Assembly: GCF_001280205.1 (NCBI RefSeq) | Contig: NZ_CP012575.1 | Coordinates: 1 to 64,000, forward strand | Direction of reading: 5' to 3' | Source of the DNA: Clavibacter capsici | GTDB lineage: Bacteria; Actinomycetota; Actinomycetes; Actinomycetales; Microbacteriaceae | DNA length: 64,000 nucleotides | Notes under the pieces: model-generated | The model's input: the letters and a program-made list of their open reading frames with translations, nothing else | Database searches by the model: none | What the model was told of the DNA's origin: nothing | Position numbers and translations under genes: made by a program | Shown: one piece after another, positions 18,213 through 26,148 of the stretch | Layout of the letters: each line of letters opens with the position of its first letter | How positions within the stretch are numbered: position 1 is the first letter of the stretch

Positions 18213-18541
18213 GCGCCCGAGTAGTGCCCGACGAAGACCGCGGCGATCCCCGATGCCGCCGTGACGAGGATCGAGCCGAGCATCCACCGCGAGAGCTTGC
18301 CCATCATCTGGCCGCCGTCGTGGTGCTGGTGCTGGAACAAGAGGCCCACGCCGAGCATCACGAGGGAGACGACCCCGGCGAAGCCCGCGCCGATCATCAG
18401 CCAGAGCCTCATGGTGTCCATGCCGTCCTGCGCCTGGCTCGGCATGCAGTACGCCTGCGCCACGACGACGCCTGCCCTGTCGAGAGCCAGGACGAACCGA
18501 GGCGAGCGTGCGACCGCTCCGGACACGACCGCGTCCCACAT
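18191..18541 (-). CDS. VirB2/TrbC-like small membrane protein
   Basis: 116 residues from MWDAVVSGAVARSP at 18541 (ATGA overlap). Two transmembrane helices (LWLMIGAGFAGVVSLVMLGV and WMLGSILVTAASGIAAVFVG) are separated by a short polar loop rich in His, Gln and Gly, with a short C-tail. Size, two-helix hairpin and the small-residue-rich second helix fit the VirB2/TrbC pilin family. Its place beside the TrbL-like gene supports this. Sequence similarity is weak, as usual for this family. Confidence 0.6.
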   Translation of the reverse strand: MWDAVVSGAVARSPRFVLALDRAGVVVAQAYCMPSQAQDGMDTMRLWLMIGAGFAGVVSLVMLGVGLLFQHQHHDGGQMMGKLSRWMLGSILVTAASGIAAVFVGHYSGACTPIPT

Positions 18542-19329
18542 CACAGGACGCCTTCCCCGGCGGCCGTCGCCGCCTCGAGCGCTCGACCGACCCGAGCCGT
18601 CACGCGCCGGACGCGGTCGGCGAGGGCCGGCGAGACGTCCGCCGCTCCACGGAGTGCCGGCACCCACGGCGCGACGACCACGTGGGTCGCCCCGGCCACC
18701 ACCCGCTGCTCGCGACGCGCCTCCGCGATCGGCCGACCGGGAGCATCGGCGACGACGAGGACCGCGCCTACCCGGCTTCGGCCGAGATCCCGGATCGCGT
18801 GCTTGGCCTGCGTGAGGCCAGCCGGCACCGAGCGGCAGACGAGCAGCACCCGGTCCTCAGGATCCACAGCGGCGTCTCGCGTCGCTTCGCGGACTCCGAG
18901 GAGTCGCGCCCATGACGTGGTCCCCGCTCCCGGGTGGCAGCCGAGCGCGATGACCGGCGGTCCTGCCTCGGCGCGAGCGGATGGGGCGATGTCGCCGGGA
19001 CCGGCCCAGAGCGAGGCGTCAGCGCCGTCAGCGACCGACCCTCCGCCCGGCCCCACGGCCACGCGGGTCACGCGGTCACCGTCGACGACGGTCACGCGGT
19101 AGAGCGCCGGCGATCCTGCCGCCCGGCCGGCCGCGTCCAGGACGACCCGGCGCACGTCGTCGCCCGTCGGGACGACGAGGGGCCTGCCGTCGACAGCCCA
19201 CACGGGCCCGCTTGCATGGATCACCTCGACCGGTGCCGAGATCCCGGATCGGAACCGCTTCACCTCGTCATCTGCTTCCTGGGGCGGGCTGGGGGCGAAC
19301 CCTCCGGTGTGTGTGCGCGCGGCGCTCAT
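18541..19329 (-). CDS. P-loop-like protein opening the transfer operon (DUF6668-like)
   Basis: 262 residues from MSAARTHTGGFAPSP at 19329 with GAGAGATGGAG upstream. The first gene of the minus-strand transfer operon. The centre contains VIALGCHPGAGTTSWARLLG, a Walker A-like loop without the canonical Lys (GAGTTS), followed by VLLVCRSVPAGLTQ and VGAVLVVADAPG, the strand pattern of P-loop NTPases. This degenerate P-loop resembles DUF6668 proteins of conjugative actinobacterial plasmids. It may be a catalytically inactive partner of the MinD-like ATPase; that is inference. Confidence 0.6.
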   Translation of the reverse strand: MSAARTHTGGFAPSPPQEADDEVKRFRSGISAPVEVIHASGPVWAVDGRPLVVPTGDDVRRVVLDAAGRAAGSPALYRVTVVDGDRVTRVAVGPGGGSVADGADASLWAGPGDIAPSARAEAGPPVIALGCHPGAGTTSWARLLGVREATRDAAVDPEDRVLLVCRSVPAGLTQAKHAIRDLGRSRVGAVLVVADAPGRPIAEARREQRVVAGATHVVVAPWVPALRGAADVSPALADRVRRVTARVGRALEAATAAGEGVL

Positions 19330-19473
19330 CGGGCTCCATCTCTCTCGTGGTCGGGGCGCGGGGTGGTCGACGGGCACTGGGAACAGGACCTAGATGGCAC
19401 GGCCGTGCTGCGTCATCCAGCCGTCTGCCTCCTCAGGTCTGTCAGGCTGGCGACAGCACCCGGATCGACTGGT

Positions 19474-19518
19474 TGCACATATTAGGCAAGAAGCGCTCTG
19501 CGTAAACAAGAGTGTGCA
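19474..19518. promoter_or_regulatory. Divergent promoter region with TGCACA/TGTGCA inverted repeat
   Basis: The intergenic region between the transfer operon and the HTH regulator gene contains TGCACA (19474-19479) and TGTGCA (19513-19518) around an AT-richer core (TATTAGGCAAG, GTAAACAAG). It could be an operator for the adjacent regulator controlling transfer. Only the repeat is seen; function is inference. Confidence 0.25.
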
Positions 19519-19538
19519 CTACTTCGCCGTCGCGCCTC

Positions 19539-20288
19539 ATGAAGGGACTCCGGGTGTCCGTGTCCGCCTCTGCGTTCAAGCGCTGGGCGGCCGAGAGCAC
19601 CCTCCCCTCGGCGACGTCGCCGCTAGCGCAGGTGATCGGCATCGGCCGGATGACGTTGCAGCGGCAGCTGGTGAGTGGCCGTGTCCGCGAGGAGACGGTC
19701 ATCGCTGCTGCGCGTGCCGGGGGCATGAGCCCGGTGACGGCGCTGTCGGCGTTCGAGGAGTACGAGGGTCTCGAGCGAGGCATGAAGCCTCCGTCGCCCG
19801 CGGAGGTGCTTTCGCAGGTCACCCTGGATGACGCGTCGGTGGCTCTGCTGCGGCGCCGCGGCGGTCGCGCTGCGGCTCTCCTGGGCGATGGCGGCTCGTG
19901 GGAGGATCCGCCGCAGCCGAATGGACTGAAGGCCTGGATCGACGCCGTCGACCCCGGAGGCATCCGGCTGCAGCTGGCCGAGCGCCTCGGCATGTCCCCT
20001 CAGCAGCTGTCGCGCGAGATCACCGGGAACGGCATGAGACCCCGCCACCTCATCGAGGCGGCCCGACTTGCTCACACCTCGCTCACCAGCGGTTTGGCCG
20101 TGGCGGGCGTCGTTACCCTTCAGGAGGCGGGGTGGTCCGCTGATGCGCGTGACCAGGTGGTCAGCCGCCTCTCGGAGGTCGAGCTGATCGAGCTGGTCCA
20201 GGCGCGGCTCGCCACCGCGCATCGGGCCGCGCGTCGCCGTGCGTACGATGACGCCGCCGCCCGACGCATCGAAGAGAACCTGGGATAG
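19539..20288 (+). CDS. HTH regulatory protein of the transfer region
   Basis: 249 residues from the ATG at 19539; a GTG at 19512 is an alternative. It appears to contain two HTH-like units: residues about 30-60 (LAQVIGIGRMTLQRQLVSGRV) and about 150-172 (LQLAERLGMSPQQLSREITG). Two lambda-repressor-like HTHs in one chain suggest an XRE-type regulator acting on nearby promoters, probably the divergent transfer operon. The membrane protein gene follows after 3 bases, so the two are co-transcribed. Confidence 0.65.
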   Translation: MKGLRVSVSASAFKRWAAESTLPSATSPLAQVIGIGRMTLQRQLVSGRVREETVIAAARAGGMSPVTALSAFEEYEGLERGMKPPSPAEVLSQVTLDDASVALLRRRGGRAAALLGDGGSWEDPPQPNGLKAWIDAVDPGGIRLQLAERLGMSPQQLSREITGNGMRPRHLIEAARLAHTSLTSGLAVAGVVTLQEAGWSADARDQVVSRLSEVELIELVQARLATAHRAARRRAYDDAAARRIEENLG

Positions 20289-20291
20289 AAC

Positions 20292-21002
20292 ATGCTAATG
20301 ACGTACCTCGCCGCTGTCGTGCTCGTGGCGTTGGCGCTCACCCGTCTGCCCTCGGTCATCCGCGGACAGAACGTCCTCATCGCGTCCTCGGCCATCGCCG
20401 TGGCCATCGCGTTCACCCTGATCACGCCGCCGGTCTACGTCGCCCTCGACGCCCTCGCCCCGTTCCCGAACTTCGTGGACCTCGTCGCCAAGCTCGCGCT
20501 CTTCCTCGGTCTCCTGCTCGCCGGCACGCAGGTCGCCCGCGCATGGGAGGCGCCCGCTACGCAGCGGTGGGTGTCCGGGCTTCCCGGGCTGCTGATCTTC
20601 GTTGCTGTCTTCGTGCTCGAGGTGGTCCTCTTCGCCTTCGCCCCTCAGGGTGCACACGCACCGGATCTCTCGGATGAGCTCGGTGATCTGACCAGTCGGG
20701 CCTACTCCACGGTCGCGACGGCCTACCCGGCGTACATCGCGGCCCTGCTCCTCCCCCACCTCCGTGCAGGCTTGTCCTCGACGAATGGGGCGGCGCGCGC
20801 GACCTCCTCGTTCCTGTTCGTCGGATTCGGCCTCGCCATCGTGCGGTTCGGCTTCGGGCTCGTGACGCTCGTCCTGCCGCCTACCTACTTCGTGGGCCAG
20901 GCGGTCAGCGGCGTCGCGGCGGTCTTCGTCGCCCTGGGGCTGGCGACGGCGTTCTTCGCCCGTATCCAGAGGAAGCGCCGGGCCGCTCAGTCCGTGAGCT
21001 AG
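20292..21002 (+). CDS. Seven-helix membrane protein
   Basis: 236 residues with about seven transmembrane helices (YLAAVVLVALALTRL, VLIASSAIAVAIAFTLI, LVAKLALFLGLLLAGTQVA, GLLIFVAVFVLEVVLFAF and more) and a basic C-tail. It resembles the integral membrane proteins that pair with XRE regulators in actinobacteria (MAB_1171c-like), and here too it follows a regulator gene. A signalling or sensing role with the regulator is possible. No catalytic or transport motif is visible. Confidence 0.6.
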   Translation: MLMTYLAAVVLVALALTRLPSVIRGQNVLIASSAIAVAIAFTLITPPVYVALDALAPFPNFVDLVAKLALFLGLLLAGTQVARAWEAPATQRWVSGLPGLLIFVAVFVLEVVLFAFAPQGAHAPDLSDELGDLTSRAYSTVATAYPAYIAALLLPHLRAGLSSTNGAARATSSFLFVGFGLAIVRFGFGLVTLVLPPTYFVGQAVSGVAAVFVALGLATAFFARIQRKRRAAQSVS

Positions 21003-21024
21003 TCCGCACGTAGTCGTTCCGTCT

Positions 21025-21342
21025 CTAGAGAGCGCCGGTGAGCGCCATCGACAGGGTCTTCAGCATCCCGTTGACGCGCTTCTGCTGCACGACGTAGCGC
21101 CGCGGCTTGCGGTCCGGCTCCGATCGCGGCGGGTCAAGCATCACCACCCCGAGCTCTTCGAGCAGATCGAGGTTCTTCGCCACCATCGAGCTCGACAGGT
21201 TCATCTCGCGCGCCAGGTCCGGACGCGTCTTCGGCCCGTGCGCCAGCAGGTGCCGGATGAGGCCCACGCGCACCCGGCTGCCGAGGGCGTCGATGCTCAT
21301 GCCGACTTCGGTGGGCAGAGGCGGGTCGACGCGTTTGGGCAC
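21025..21342 (-). CDS. Winged-helix (ArsR/MarR-like) transcriptional regulator
   Basis: 105 residues from the GTG at 21342. The frame is open further upstream to an ATG at 21417, but that would run over the divergent promoter. The HTH region is MSIDALGSRVRVGLIRHLL, then GPKTRPDLAREMNLSSSMVAKNLDLLEELGVV, the recognition helix and wing of an ArsR-like fold, with a basic tail (SEPDRKPRRYVVQQKR). It is divergent from the 21416 gene and probably binds the palindrome between them. Confidence 0.7.
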   Translation of the reverse strand: MPKRVDPPLPTEVGMSIDALGSRVRVGLIRHLLAHGPKTRPDLAREMNLSSSMVAKNLDLLEELGVVMLDPPRSEPDRKPRRYVVQQKRVNGMLKTLSMALTGAL

Positions 21343-21381
21343 CTCGCGAGTGTGGCCGGGTCGTGCGTCCGGGGCATCTAC

Positions 21382-21398
21382 TGGTATATAAAGTACCA
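21382..21398. promoter_or_regulatory. Palindromic operator between divergent genes
   Basis: TGGTA-TATAAAG-TACCA is a perfect 5-bp inverted repeat around an AT-rich core, in an otherwise GC-rich region. The core (TATAAA) could be the -10 element of the rightward gene, whose AGGAGG ribosome site lies 8 bases further on. Binding by the adjacent winged-helix protein is inferred. Confidence 0.5.
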
Positions 21399-21415
21399 AT
21401 AGAACAGGAGGGGCC

Positions 21416-21760
21416 ATGCGGGTTCGGATGCACGGAACGATCGTCGACGGGCCCATGCTCGCGGACACGGACGGCGGGGAGCTCGCGGCGACGTTCACGT
21501 ACGCCGACACCGCCGGCTGCGCCTTAGTGCCACTCCCCCAGGCGTGCTGCGAGGTGGTGTGCCGCGGATCCCTCGCCGTCTCCGTCCTGCTCGACCTCCG
21601 CGCGGGCGCCGACGTCCGCATCGACGGCGAGCTCCGGCTGCACCGGCCGCCGCGCACCGGGGAGGATGAAGATCTCGTGCTAGCCACGGTCGTCGCCCGC
21701 AGCGTCTCGTCGCAGATGCTGCGTGTCGCGCGACTCGGATCGGACACGCCGCCGAAGTGA
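21416..21760 (+). CDS. Small strand-rich protein, possibly OB-fold/SSB-like
   Basis: 114 residues, ATG after a strong AGGAGG ribosome site. The sequence alternates strands and Gly/Asp turns: MRVRMHGTIVDGP, ATFTYADTAGCALVPL, VRIDGELRLHRP, LVLATVVARSV. This resembles a single-stranded DNA-binding OB fold, and the last segment resembles the typical SSB strand before the C-tail. There are three cysteines. It could help plasmid replication or transfer. The OB-fold idea is a pattern impression, not a confirmed domain. Confidence 0.55.
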   Translation: MRVRMHGTIVDGPMLADTDGGELAATFTYADTAGCALVPLPQACCEVVCRGSLAVSVLLDLRAGADVRIDGELRLHRPPRTGEDEDLVLATVVARSVSSQMLRVARLGSDTPPK

Positions 21761-21797
21761 CCTGTTTCTGAATCAGGCCGCCACTACTGTCCGAGAC

Positions 21798-22037
21798 ATG
21801 GCTGCACAGCGACACCACGGAGGACGACCCGCGAAGGGCGACCGTCAGGCGCTCCTCTCCCGGGTCCCCGCGCCCCTCGGCGAGGCCGTCAAGGCCCAAG
21901 CCGACATGCGCGGCATGAGCGTCAGCGACTACATCGCTGCCCTGCTCGCCCAGAACCTCGGCATGGCCGAGCTCGTCGCCAACCCTCCCGCAGTCATCCC
22001 CACACGACAGGAGCTGCCCATCGCGGACGTGGCCTAA
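21798..22037 (+). CDS. Small ribbon-helix-helix-like protein
   Basis: 79 residues from MAAQRHHGGRPAKGDR at 21798; the frame is open upstream but overlaps the previous gene. SRVPAPLGEAVKAQADMRGMSVSDYIAALLAQNLG fits an Arc/CopG-type strand plus two helices, common in small plasmid regulators. The basic N-terminus contains GGRPAKGDR. No clear ribosome site is seen; the gene may be leaderless. A hairpin terminator follows. Confidence 0.6.
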   Translation: MAAQRHHGGRPAKGDRQALLSRVPAPLGEAVKAQADMRGMSVSDYIAALLAQNLGMAELVANPPAVIPTRQELPIADVA

Positions 22038-22042
22038 AACGA

Positions 22043-22072
22043 AGGAGCCCGCCGCTTCCGCGACGGGCTCCT
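22043..22072 (+). terminator. Hairpin after the small RHH gene
   Basis: AGGAGCCCG (22043-22051) pairs with CGGGCTCCT (22064-22072) in a perfect 9-bp stem over a 12-base loop, starting six bases after the stop. There is no clear U-tract, which is usual in high-GC actinobacteria. Confidence 0.6.
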
Positions 22073-22160
22073 GCACGTGTTGTAGCTCTCACCCTCACTG
22101 CTTGCCGGCGCCGAGGTTCGAGCTAATCCAGATCAACCAGCCTTTACAGGAGGTCTCTCT

Positions 22161-22532
22161 ATGTCCGCGAGCATAACCCAGGAACACCGGCTTGTCGCCG
22201 AACACGCCACGGAATATGTCTACGGATCCGGCGACACGTCCACCCGCCTCCGACTTAGTGGACCCCTTAATCGCCAGGCTTGCGCCATGACGAGCATCCA
22301 CGCCGGCACCCGACGCAACCGTCGACCCACCGGCGAGATCGCCGTCCCCCGCAAGATCCGACTGGCTCCCGAGACCGAGGCCGCCTTCCAGGCCGCCGCC
22401 GAGGCGTCCGGGAACCTCTCGATGTCGCTCTACCTCGAGCGCCTCGCAGCACAGCTGCGCACCGACTTGGGAGCACTGCCCGTGCTCTCCCCTACGACCG
22501 CTTCCGAGGAGGCCGACACGACGACGACTTAA
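22161..22532 (+). CDS. Small RHH-like plasmid protein
   Basis: 123 residues. I chose the ATG at 22161 because a full AGGAGG ribosome site (22147-22152) lies seven bases upstream; an internal ATG at 22287 is the alternative and would give only the conserved C-terminal part. Residues about 57-100 (GEIAVPRKIRLAPETEAAFQ, then ASGNLSMSLYLERLAAQL) match an RHH strand-helix-helix unit, similar in plan to the preceding small protein. A perfect stem-loop follows. It lies directly upstream of the Rep leader and may control copy number. Confidence 0.6.
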   Translation: MSASITQEHRLVAEHATEYVYGSGDTSTRLRLSGPLNRQACAMTSIHAGTRRNRRPTGEIAVPRKIRLAPETEAAFQAAAEASGNLSMSLYLERLAAQLRTDLGALPVLSPTTASEEADTTTT

Positions 22533-22537
22533 CGAAT

Positions 22538-22568
22538 AAGAGCCCGTCGCTACCAACGACGGGCTCTT
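22538..22568 (+). terminator. Stem-loop 1 (terminator-like) with CTACCAA loop
   Basis: AAGAGCCCGTCG (22538-22549) and CGACGGGCTCTT (22557-22568) form a perfect 12-bp stem closed by the 7-base loop CTACCAA. It begins six bases after the stop of the small RHH gene. It is the first of three stem-loops sharing this loop sequence. Confidence 0.7.
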
Positions 22569-22578
22569 GAAGATTCGT

Positions 22579-22646
22579 AGCTCCGACCCAACCACGGCTA
22601 CCAACCACGGGTCCGAGCTCCAGCACACCTACCGGCTACCAACCGG
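22579..22646 (+). promoter_or_regulatory. Stem-loops 2 and 3 of the Rep leader, each with a CTACCAA loop
   Basis: The second element pairs AGCTC-C-GACCC (22579-22589) with GGGTC-C-GAGCT (22609-22619) and carries GGCTACCAACC in its loop. The third pairs CCGG (22632-22635) with CCGG (22643-22646) around CTACCAA. With the upstream terminator-like hairpin, three successive structures present the same loop within about 110 bases of the Rep gene. A role in copy control, for example as a countertranscript or protein target, is inference. Confidence 0.45.
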
Positions 22647-22735
22647 GGCTTTGCCATACCTCCAGAGGAGATGTCGCCATAGTAGCTTCATCGCGCCCGC
22701 CAGCGCCAGAACCACGACCTGAGAAGACCATCGGC

Positions 22736-24652
22736 GTGTCGCCGTCTGTCGACTCTGCGTGGGAGCTGACGCGCCGCCTGAGTCCACGCGACCAGGTGCG
22801 CGCGATGATCCGCGACGCCTACGGCCGCCTCGACAGCAACAGCTACCCGCGTCTCCACCCGCTCGGTCCGGACGCGCCCACAACGCCGTGGGCGATCCGT
22901 CTCGCGGACGCCGGCGGCCGGTACCGGCTCCTCTGCTTCGACTTCGATGGCAAGGACAGCACCGGCGTCGTCCCCGAGCTCATGGAGCAGGCCCAGGACC
23001 AGGCCGCCGTGCTCTCGCGCACGCTCGACGAGCTCTCGATCCCGCACGTCCTCTGCCGCTCCTCCGGCGCCGGCGGCCGCCACGTCTGGGTCGCCGTCGA
23101 CGGCGGTGCCGAGGCCGCTCAGGTCGGGGCCCTCGCCACGGCCGCGCGCGCCAACTTCTCCACCCTCGACCACGGCATGCTCCGCAACCCGGCGGAGGGC
23201 GCCGCCCGTCCCCCGCTCTCGCCTCACCGCGACGGCACCAGCTCCCGCGTCCTCGCCGGCGACGTCGCAGCGCTCCTGGCCCCGTCGACCACGTCGGCCG
23301 ACCTCGACGCGCTCACCGCGCTTCTCACCGACCGCATGCCGATGCGTGGCGCCGAGAGCGCCCCGTCCGGCCCCGTCGACGTCCGCCATCAGGCGCACCG
23401 CAAGCTCAGCCGCGCCGGCACCGCCCACATGGCAACCATCGGCGGCGGCGGTAATCCGTCATGGACGGGCTTCATGTGCCTGCTGTCGGCTGCGAACGCC
23501 GCTTGGACCTTCACCGATGTCGAGCACGCCGCACGCACCGCGCCGGGCATGGAGCACTACCGCACCAAGAACACCGGCCGAGGCGTCCGCAAGAAGCGCA
23601 GCTCCGCCGAAGCACGCGAGCGCCTCGAGCGGCAGTGGGCCAAGGCCCAGCAGTACGCCGCCGTCCAGCGGCCGCTCCCCCGCCGCGAGCCCCAGGACCT
23701 CAGCGAGCTGCAGGCGATCGTCGCCGACGTCGACGCCATCCTCACGTCCTTCCGCGTCACCCCCGGCCGGTGGGGACGCTCCGAGGCCGACGCCTCCCGG
23801 CGCTCGATCCTCACCGCGCTCACCTACCTCACGCTCCAGACCGGCAAGCGCACCGTGGCGGCCTCGATCCGGGATCTCGCCCTCATGGCCGGCCTCGGCC
23901 GCAGCACCGCGCAGCGGGCCCTCCAGTCCCTCCAGGAGGCCGGATTCGTCGCCCGCGTCACCGCGGCCGACGCCGGCAACGCCGCCGAGTGGCAGGTGAC
24001 TTGGCGACTTTCCACAGCACACGGTGCAGTTGGGTCACAACCACTCAATAACCCCCGCCCCCCGGCCGAACTCTTCGCCCATCGCGCCGAGCTCGTCGCT
24101 CTCCTCGAGCACGAACTCACCGACCAGCGACACGACCTGTTCACCCGCCCCGGCCTCGGACACCTCGCCGGCAAGCTCTACGCCACGCTCGGCCAGCACA
24201 CCGCCCTCACCGTCGACGGCGCCGCCCGGATCCTCGGCGTTAGCACTCGCCACACCGCGACGATTCTCAGCCGACTCCGCCAGCACCGCCTCATCAAGAC
24301 CCACAGAGACGGATGGGCCCGAGCCGCACGCGACCTCCGCGACGCCGCCGCACGCGCCATCGACGTCGCCGGCATCCTGCTCGACCGTGCACACCGGTAC
24401 GGGGCGGAGCGAGAGGTCTGGGCCTGGTGGAACGCCGAGCTCACGACCATGCACACAACCCCCCGAGCCCGGCCCCGACGCCCAACTGTGTCGAGCCGGC
24501 CCCTCTTCGCGGCGCCGACCGCGGGCGAGCGCGTCTGGCCCCGCTACCCGCGAACGGCCACCCGTGGAGACCACCGTGCAGCTCGAGCGCTCGTCCTCGA
24601 CGGCGCCCTCAACCCCGAAGCCCGCTGGCAGTACCTCGGCGAAGCCGCTTAG
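22736..24652 (+). CDS. Plasmid replication initiator with primase-type (AEP) N-terminus
   Basis: 638 residues from the GTG at 22736. The N-terminal part carries archaeo-eukaryotic primase-like motifs: LLCFDFDGKDSTG (acidic metal site) and HVLCRSSGAGGRHVWVAV (basic/His strand). The C-terminal half contains two winged-helix-like units, SIRDLALMAGLGRSTAQRAL (about 380-400) and TVDGAARILGVSTRHTATIL (about 495-515), suited to origin binding. This arrangement is typical of theta-type Rep proteins of actinobacterial plasmids. It is preceded by structured RNA and a 3-codon open frame (ATG TCG CCA TAG at 22671-22682) with its own AGAGGAG site, which may influence expression. Confidence 0.75.
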   Translation: MSPSVDSAWELTRRLSPRDQVRAMIRDAYGRLDSNSYPRLHPLGPDAPTTPWAIRLADAGGRYRLLCFDFDGKDSTGVVPELMEQAQDQAAVLSRTLDELSIPHVLCRSSGAGGRHVWVAVDGGAEAAQVGALATAARANFSTLDHGMLRNPAEGAARPPLSPHRDGTSSRVLAGDVAALLAPSTTSADLDALTALLTDRMPMRGAESAPSGPVDVRHQAHRKLSRAGTAHMATIGGGGNPSWTGFMCLLSAANAAWTFTDVEHAARTAPGMEHYRTKNTGRGVRKKRSSAEARERLERQWAKAQQYAAVQRPLPRREPQDLSELQAIVADVDAILTSFRVTPGRWGRSEADASRRSILTALTYLTLQTGKRTVAASIRDLALMAGLGRSTAQRALQSLQEAGFVARVTAADAGNAAEWQVTWRLSTAHGAVGSQPLNNPRPPAELFAHRAELVALLEHELTDQRHDLFTRPGLGHLAGKLYATLGQHTALTVDGAARILGVSTRHTATILSRLRQHRLIKTHRDGWARAARDLRDAAARAIDVAGILLDRAHRYGAEREVWAWWNAELTTMHTTPRARPRRPTVSSRPLFAAPTAGERVWPRYPRTATRGDHRAARALVLDGALNPEARWQYLGEAA

Positions 24653-24666
24653 GAGTCTACTAAATA

Positions 24667-25287
24667 TCAATTCGCCTGTGAATTTAACGGAGACCAGTCT
24701 GACGAGATGGCTAAAGTAACTATGCCGATAAATGTAACTATGTAAATAGTTGTCACTGTAAATGGATGGAACAAGAAGTCCCCAATGGCTTTCGCCACCG
24801 ATGTTGCCCGCTTCATGAACGTCGAGCCGGTTGCGCGGTCAAGTGACGTTTCCAATCTGCTCAGTAATTTTCGGAACCAGTTTTTATCAGTGGGGACCCG
24901 TTCTTCACCGGATTCACTAGTGATGTCCCTTAGCGCGTACTTAACGCCAAGTGCGTCGAACGCGAGGCTTGAGAACGTTGCAAATGCTGAGTAGTGAATG
25001 GCCCAGTTGGGGTAGAACCCAGTTGCGAACGGCGTCCGGGTGTCGATCCACGGAATTACGACGCTGATGACGAGGGCGTAGGTGGACAAGCCAACCCACC
25101 GTCCCGTAGCGCCTCCGGCCATAGCCAGCGCAAGTGCTGCAAACGGTGACGCCTGGGCGATCAGGCCGGCGTCGTTGGTCGCAAGACCGCGAATCATAAA
25201 GCTCACGGCCGCCGCTATTACGAGGAGTATGTACCATTCCATAGTGCCGAAGTCAGACAACTTTGTCATGCCCGGGGGTTTAGTCAT
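24667..25287 (-). CDS. Membrane protein of unknown function, lower GC
   Basis: 206 residues from the ATG at 25287. About five transmembrane helices: WYILLVIAAAVSFMIRGL, ASPFAALALAMAGGA, LSTYALVISVVIP, and a C-terminal one TIYIVTFIGIVTLAI. A cytoplasmic stretch of about 70 charged residues lies between the fourth and fifth. Base composition is visibly more AT-rich than its neighbours, suggesting a separate origin. It is convergent with the Rep gene. I recognise no family. Confidence 0.6.
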   Translation of the reverse strand: MTKPPGMTKLSDFGTMEWYILLVIAAAVSFMIRGLATNDAGLIAQASPFAALALAMAGGATGRWVGLSTYALVISVVIPWIDTRTPFATGFYPNWAIHYSAFATFSSLAFDALGVKYALRDITSESGEERVPTDKNWFRKLLSRLETSLDRATGSTFMKRATSVAKAIGDFLFHPFTVTTIYIVTFIGIVTLAISSDWSPLNSQAN

Positions 25288-25616
25288 GCCGCGATGTTAC
25301 TGAAGCGGTAGGGGTGCACGGCGTCGTTCGATGCCCCCTTTTCGGGTCGCCCACGGGCGCGGGGTCGTCCGTGCCCCGGTGAGGCCGGCGAGTGAGGCCG
25401 TGCCGGCCCCGGGAGCCGCTACGCCGCTCTGACCACCTGTTTTTTCGTCTGTGCGGCCGGTCATCGTAGTTCGTTCCGTGCCTGCGTGCCCAACAAGTCG
25501 TGCGCGGTCGCAAGCTCCCTTATTTCGCGCGACTTCTCGTGCACTCCGGCATTACCGCTCTCCATCGATTCTTTTGCCGGCCAGGAAAATAATCTATTGA
25601 AGGGAAGAGGAGACCC
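25288..25616. other. No gene seen
   Basis: Intergenic region between the AT-richer membrane protein and the broken parB. It contains an imperfect repeat of GTGAGGCCG (near 25380-25405) and a TTTTTT tract (25440-25445). I see no supported coding region. Confidence 0.4.
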
Positions 25617-26148
25617 ATGCGCATCGTCGAGAAGACCACCATCGCCAGCGGGGTCATCGAACACATCGACGCGAACACCCTCATCATCGAGGCGAACGTG
25701 CGACGCATCACGGTGCTGACGGTCGAGTCCATCCAGAGCATTAAGGCCAGCGGCGTCATCACGCCGGTACTCGCGCGACTTGATGAGCGTGGAAACATGT
25801 TCCTGCACGCCGGGCAGCGTCGTCTCCTCGGAGCGCGTGAGGCGTGCGTGCCCACGATTCCGGTCTACGTCATCGACGCGGACGAGACCACTGCCGACCG
25901 CATCGTGCAGCAGATGGTCGAGAACGACCAGCGTGAGGTCCTGACCCACGGCCGACCGTGCGGCCGCCTCCCAGCAGCTCGCATTCGGGGGGCTGCCCGT
26001 GACGAGGATCGCCCGGCGCACCGGCACCAAGGCCGCGGAGATGAAGTGCAGCATCAAGGTCGCGGAGAACCCTGGGGCCAAGGCCGCGGTCGAGGAGCAC
26101 GACCTCACGCTGGACGAGGCGGCCGTCCTGATCGAGTTCGATGACTAG
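25617..26148 (+). pseudogene. ParB-family nuclease/partition protein, frameshifted and truncated
   Basis: The N-terminal frame reads as a ParB domain: NVRRITVLTVESIQSIKASG, LHAGQRRLLGAREACVPTIP, and IVQQMVENDQREVLTH. At about 25950 (CACGGCCGACC) the reading frame moves by +1 and continues with ASQQLAFGGLPVTRIARRTG and LTLDEAAVLIEFDD, then TAG at 26146. After the stop the same frame goes on as EARNALMPVA, so the original protein was longer. ParB domains bind DNA and, in these plasmid forms, often carry a long C-terminus, which is missing. A frameshift plus a stop suggests decay; the functional partition genes are probably those at 27348. Confidence 0.7.

Noticed and set aside
22538-22646. The three stem-loops as a CRISPR-like array
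   Set aside because: Only the 8-base loop is shared; stems and spacing differ and there are no regular spacers or cas genes.
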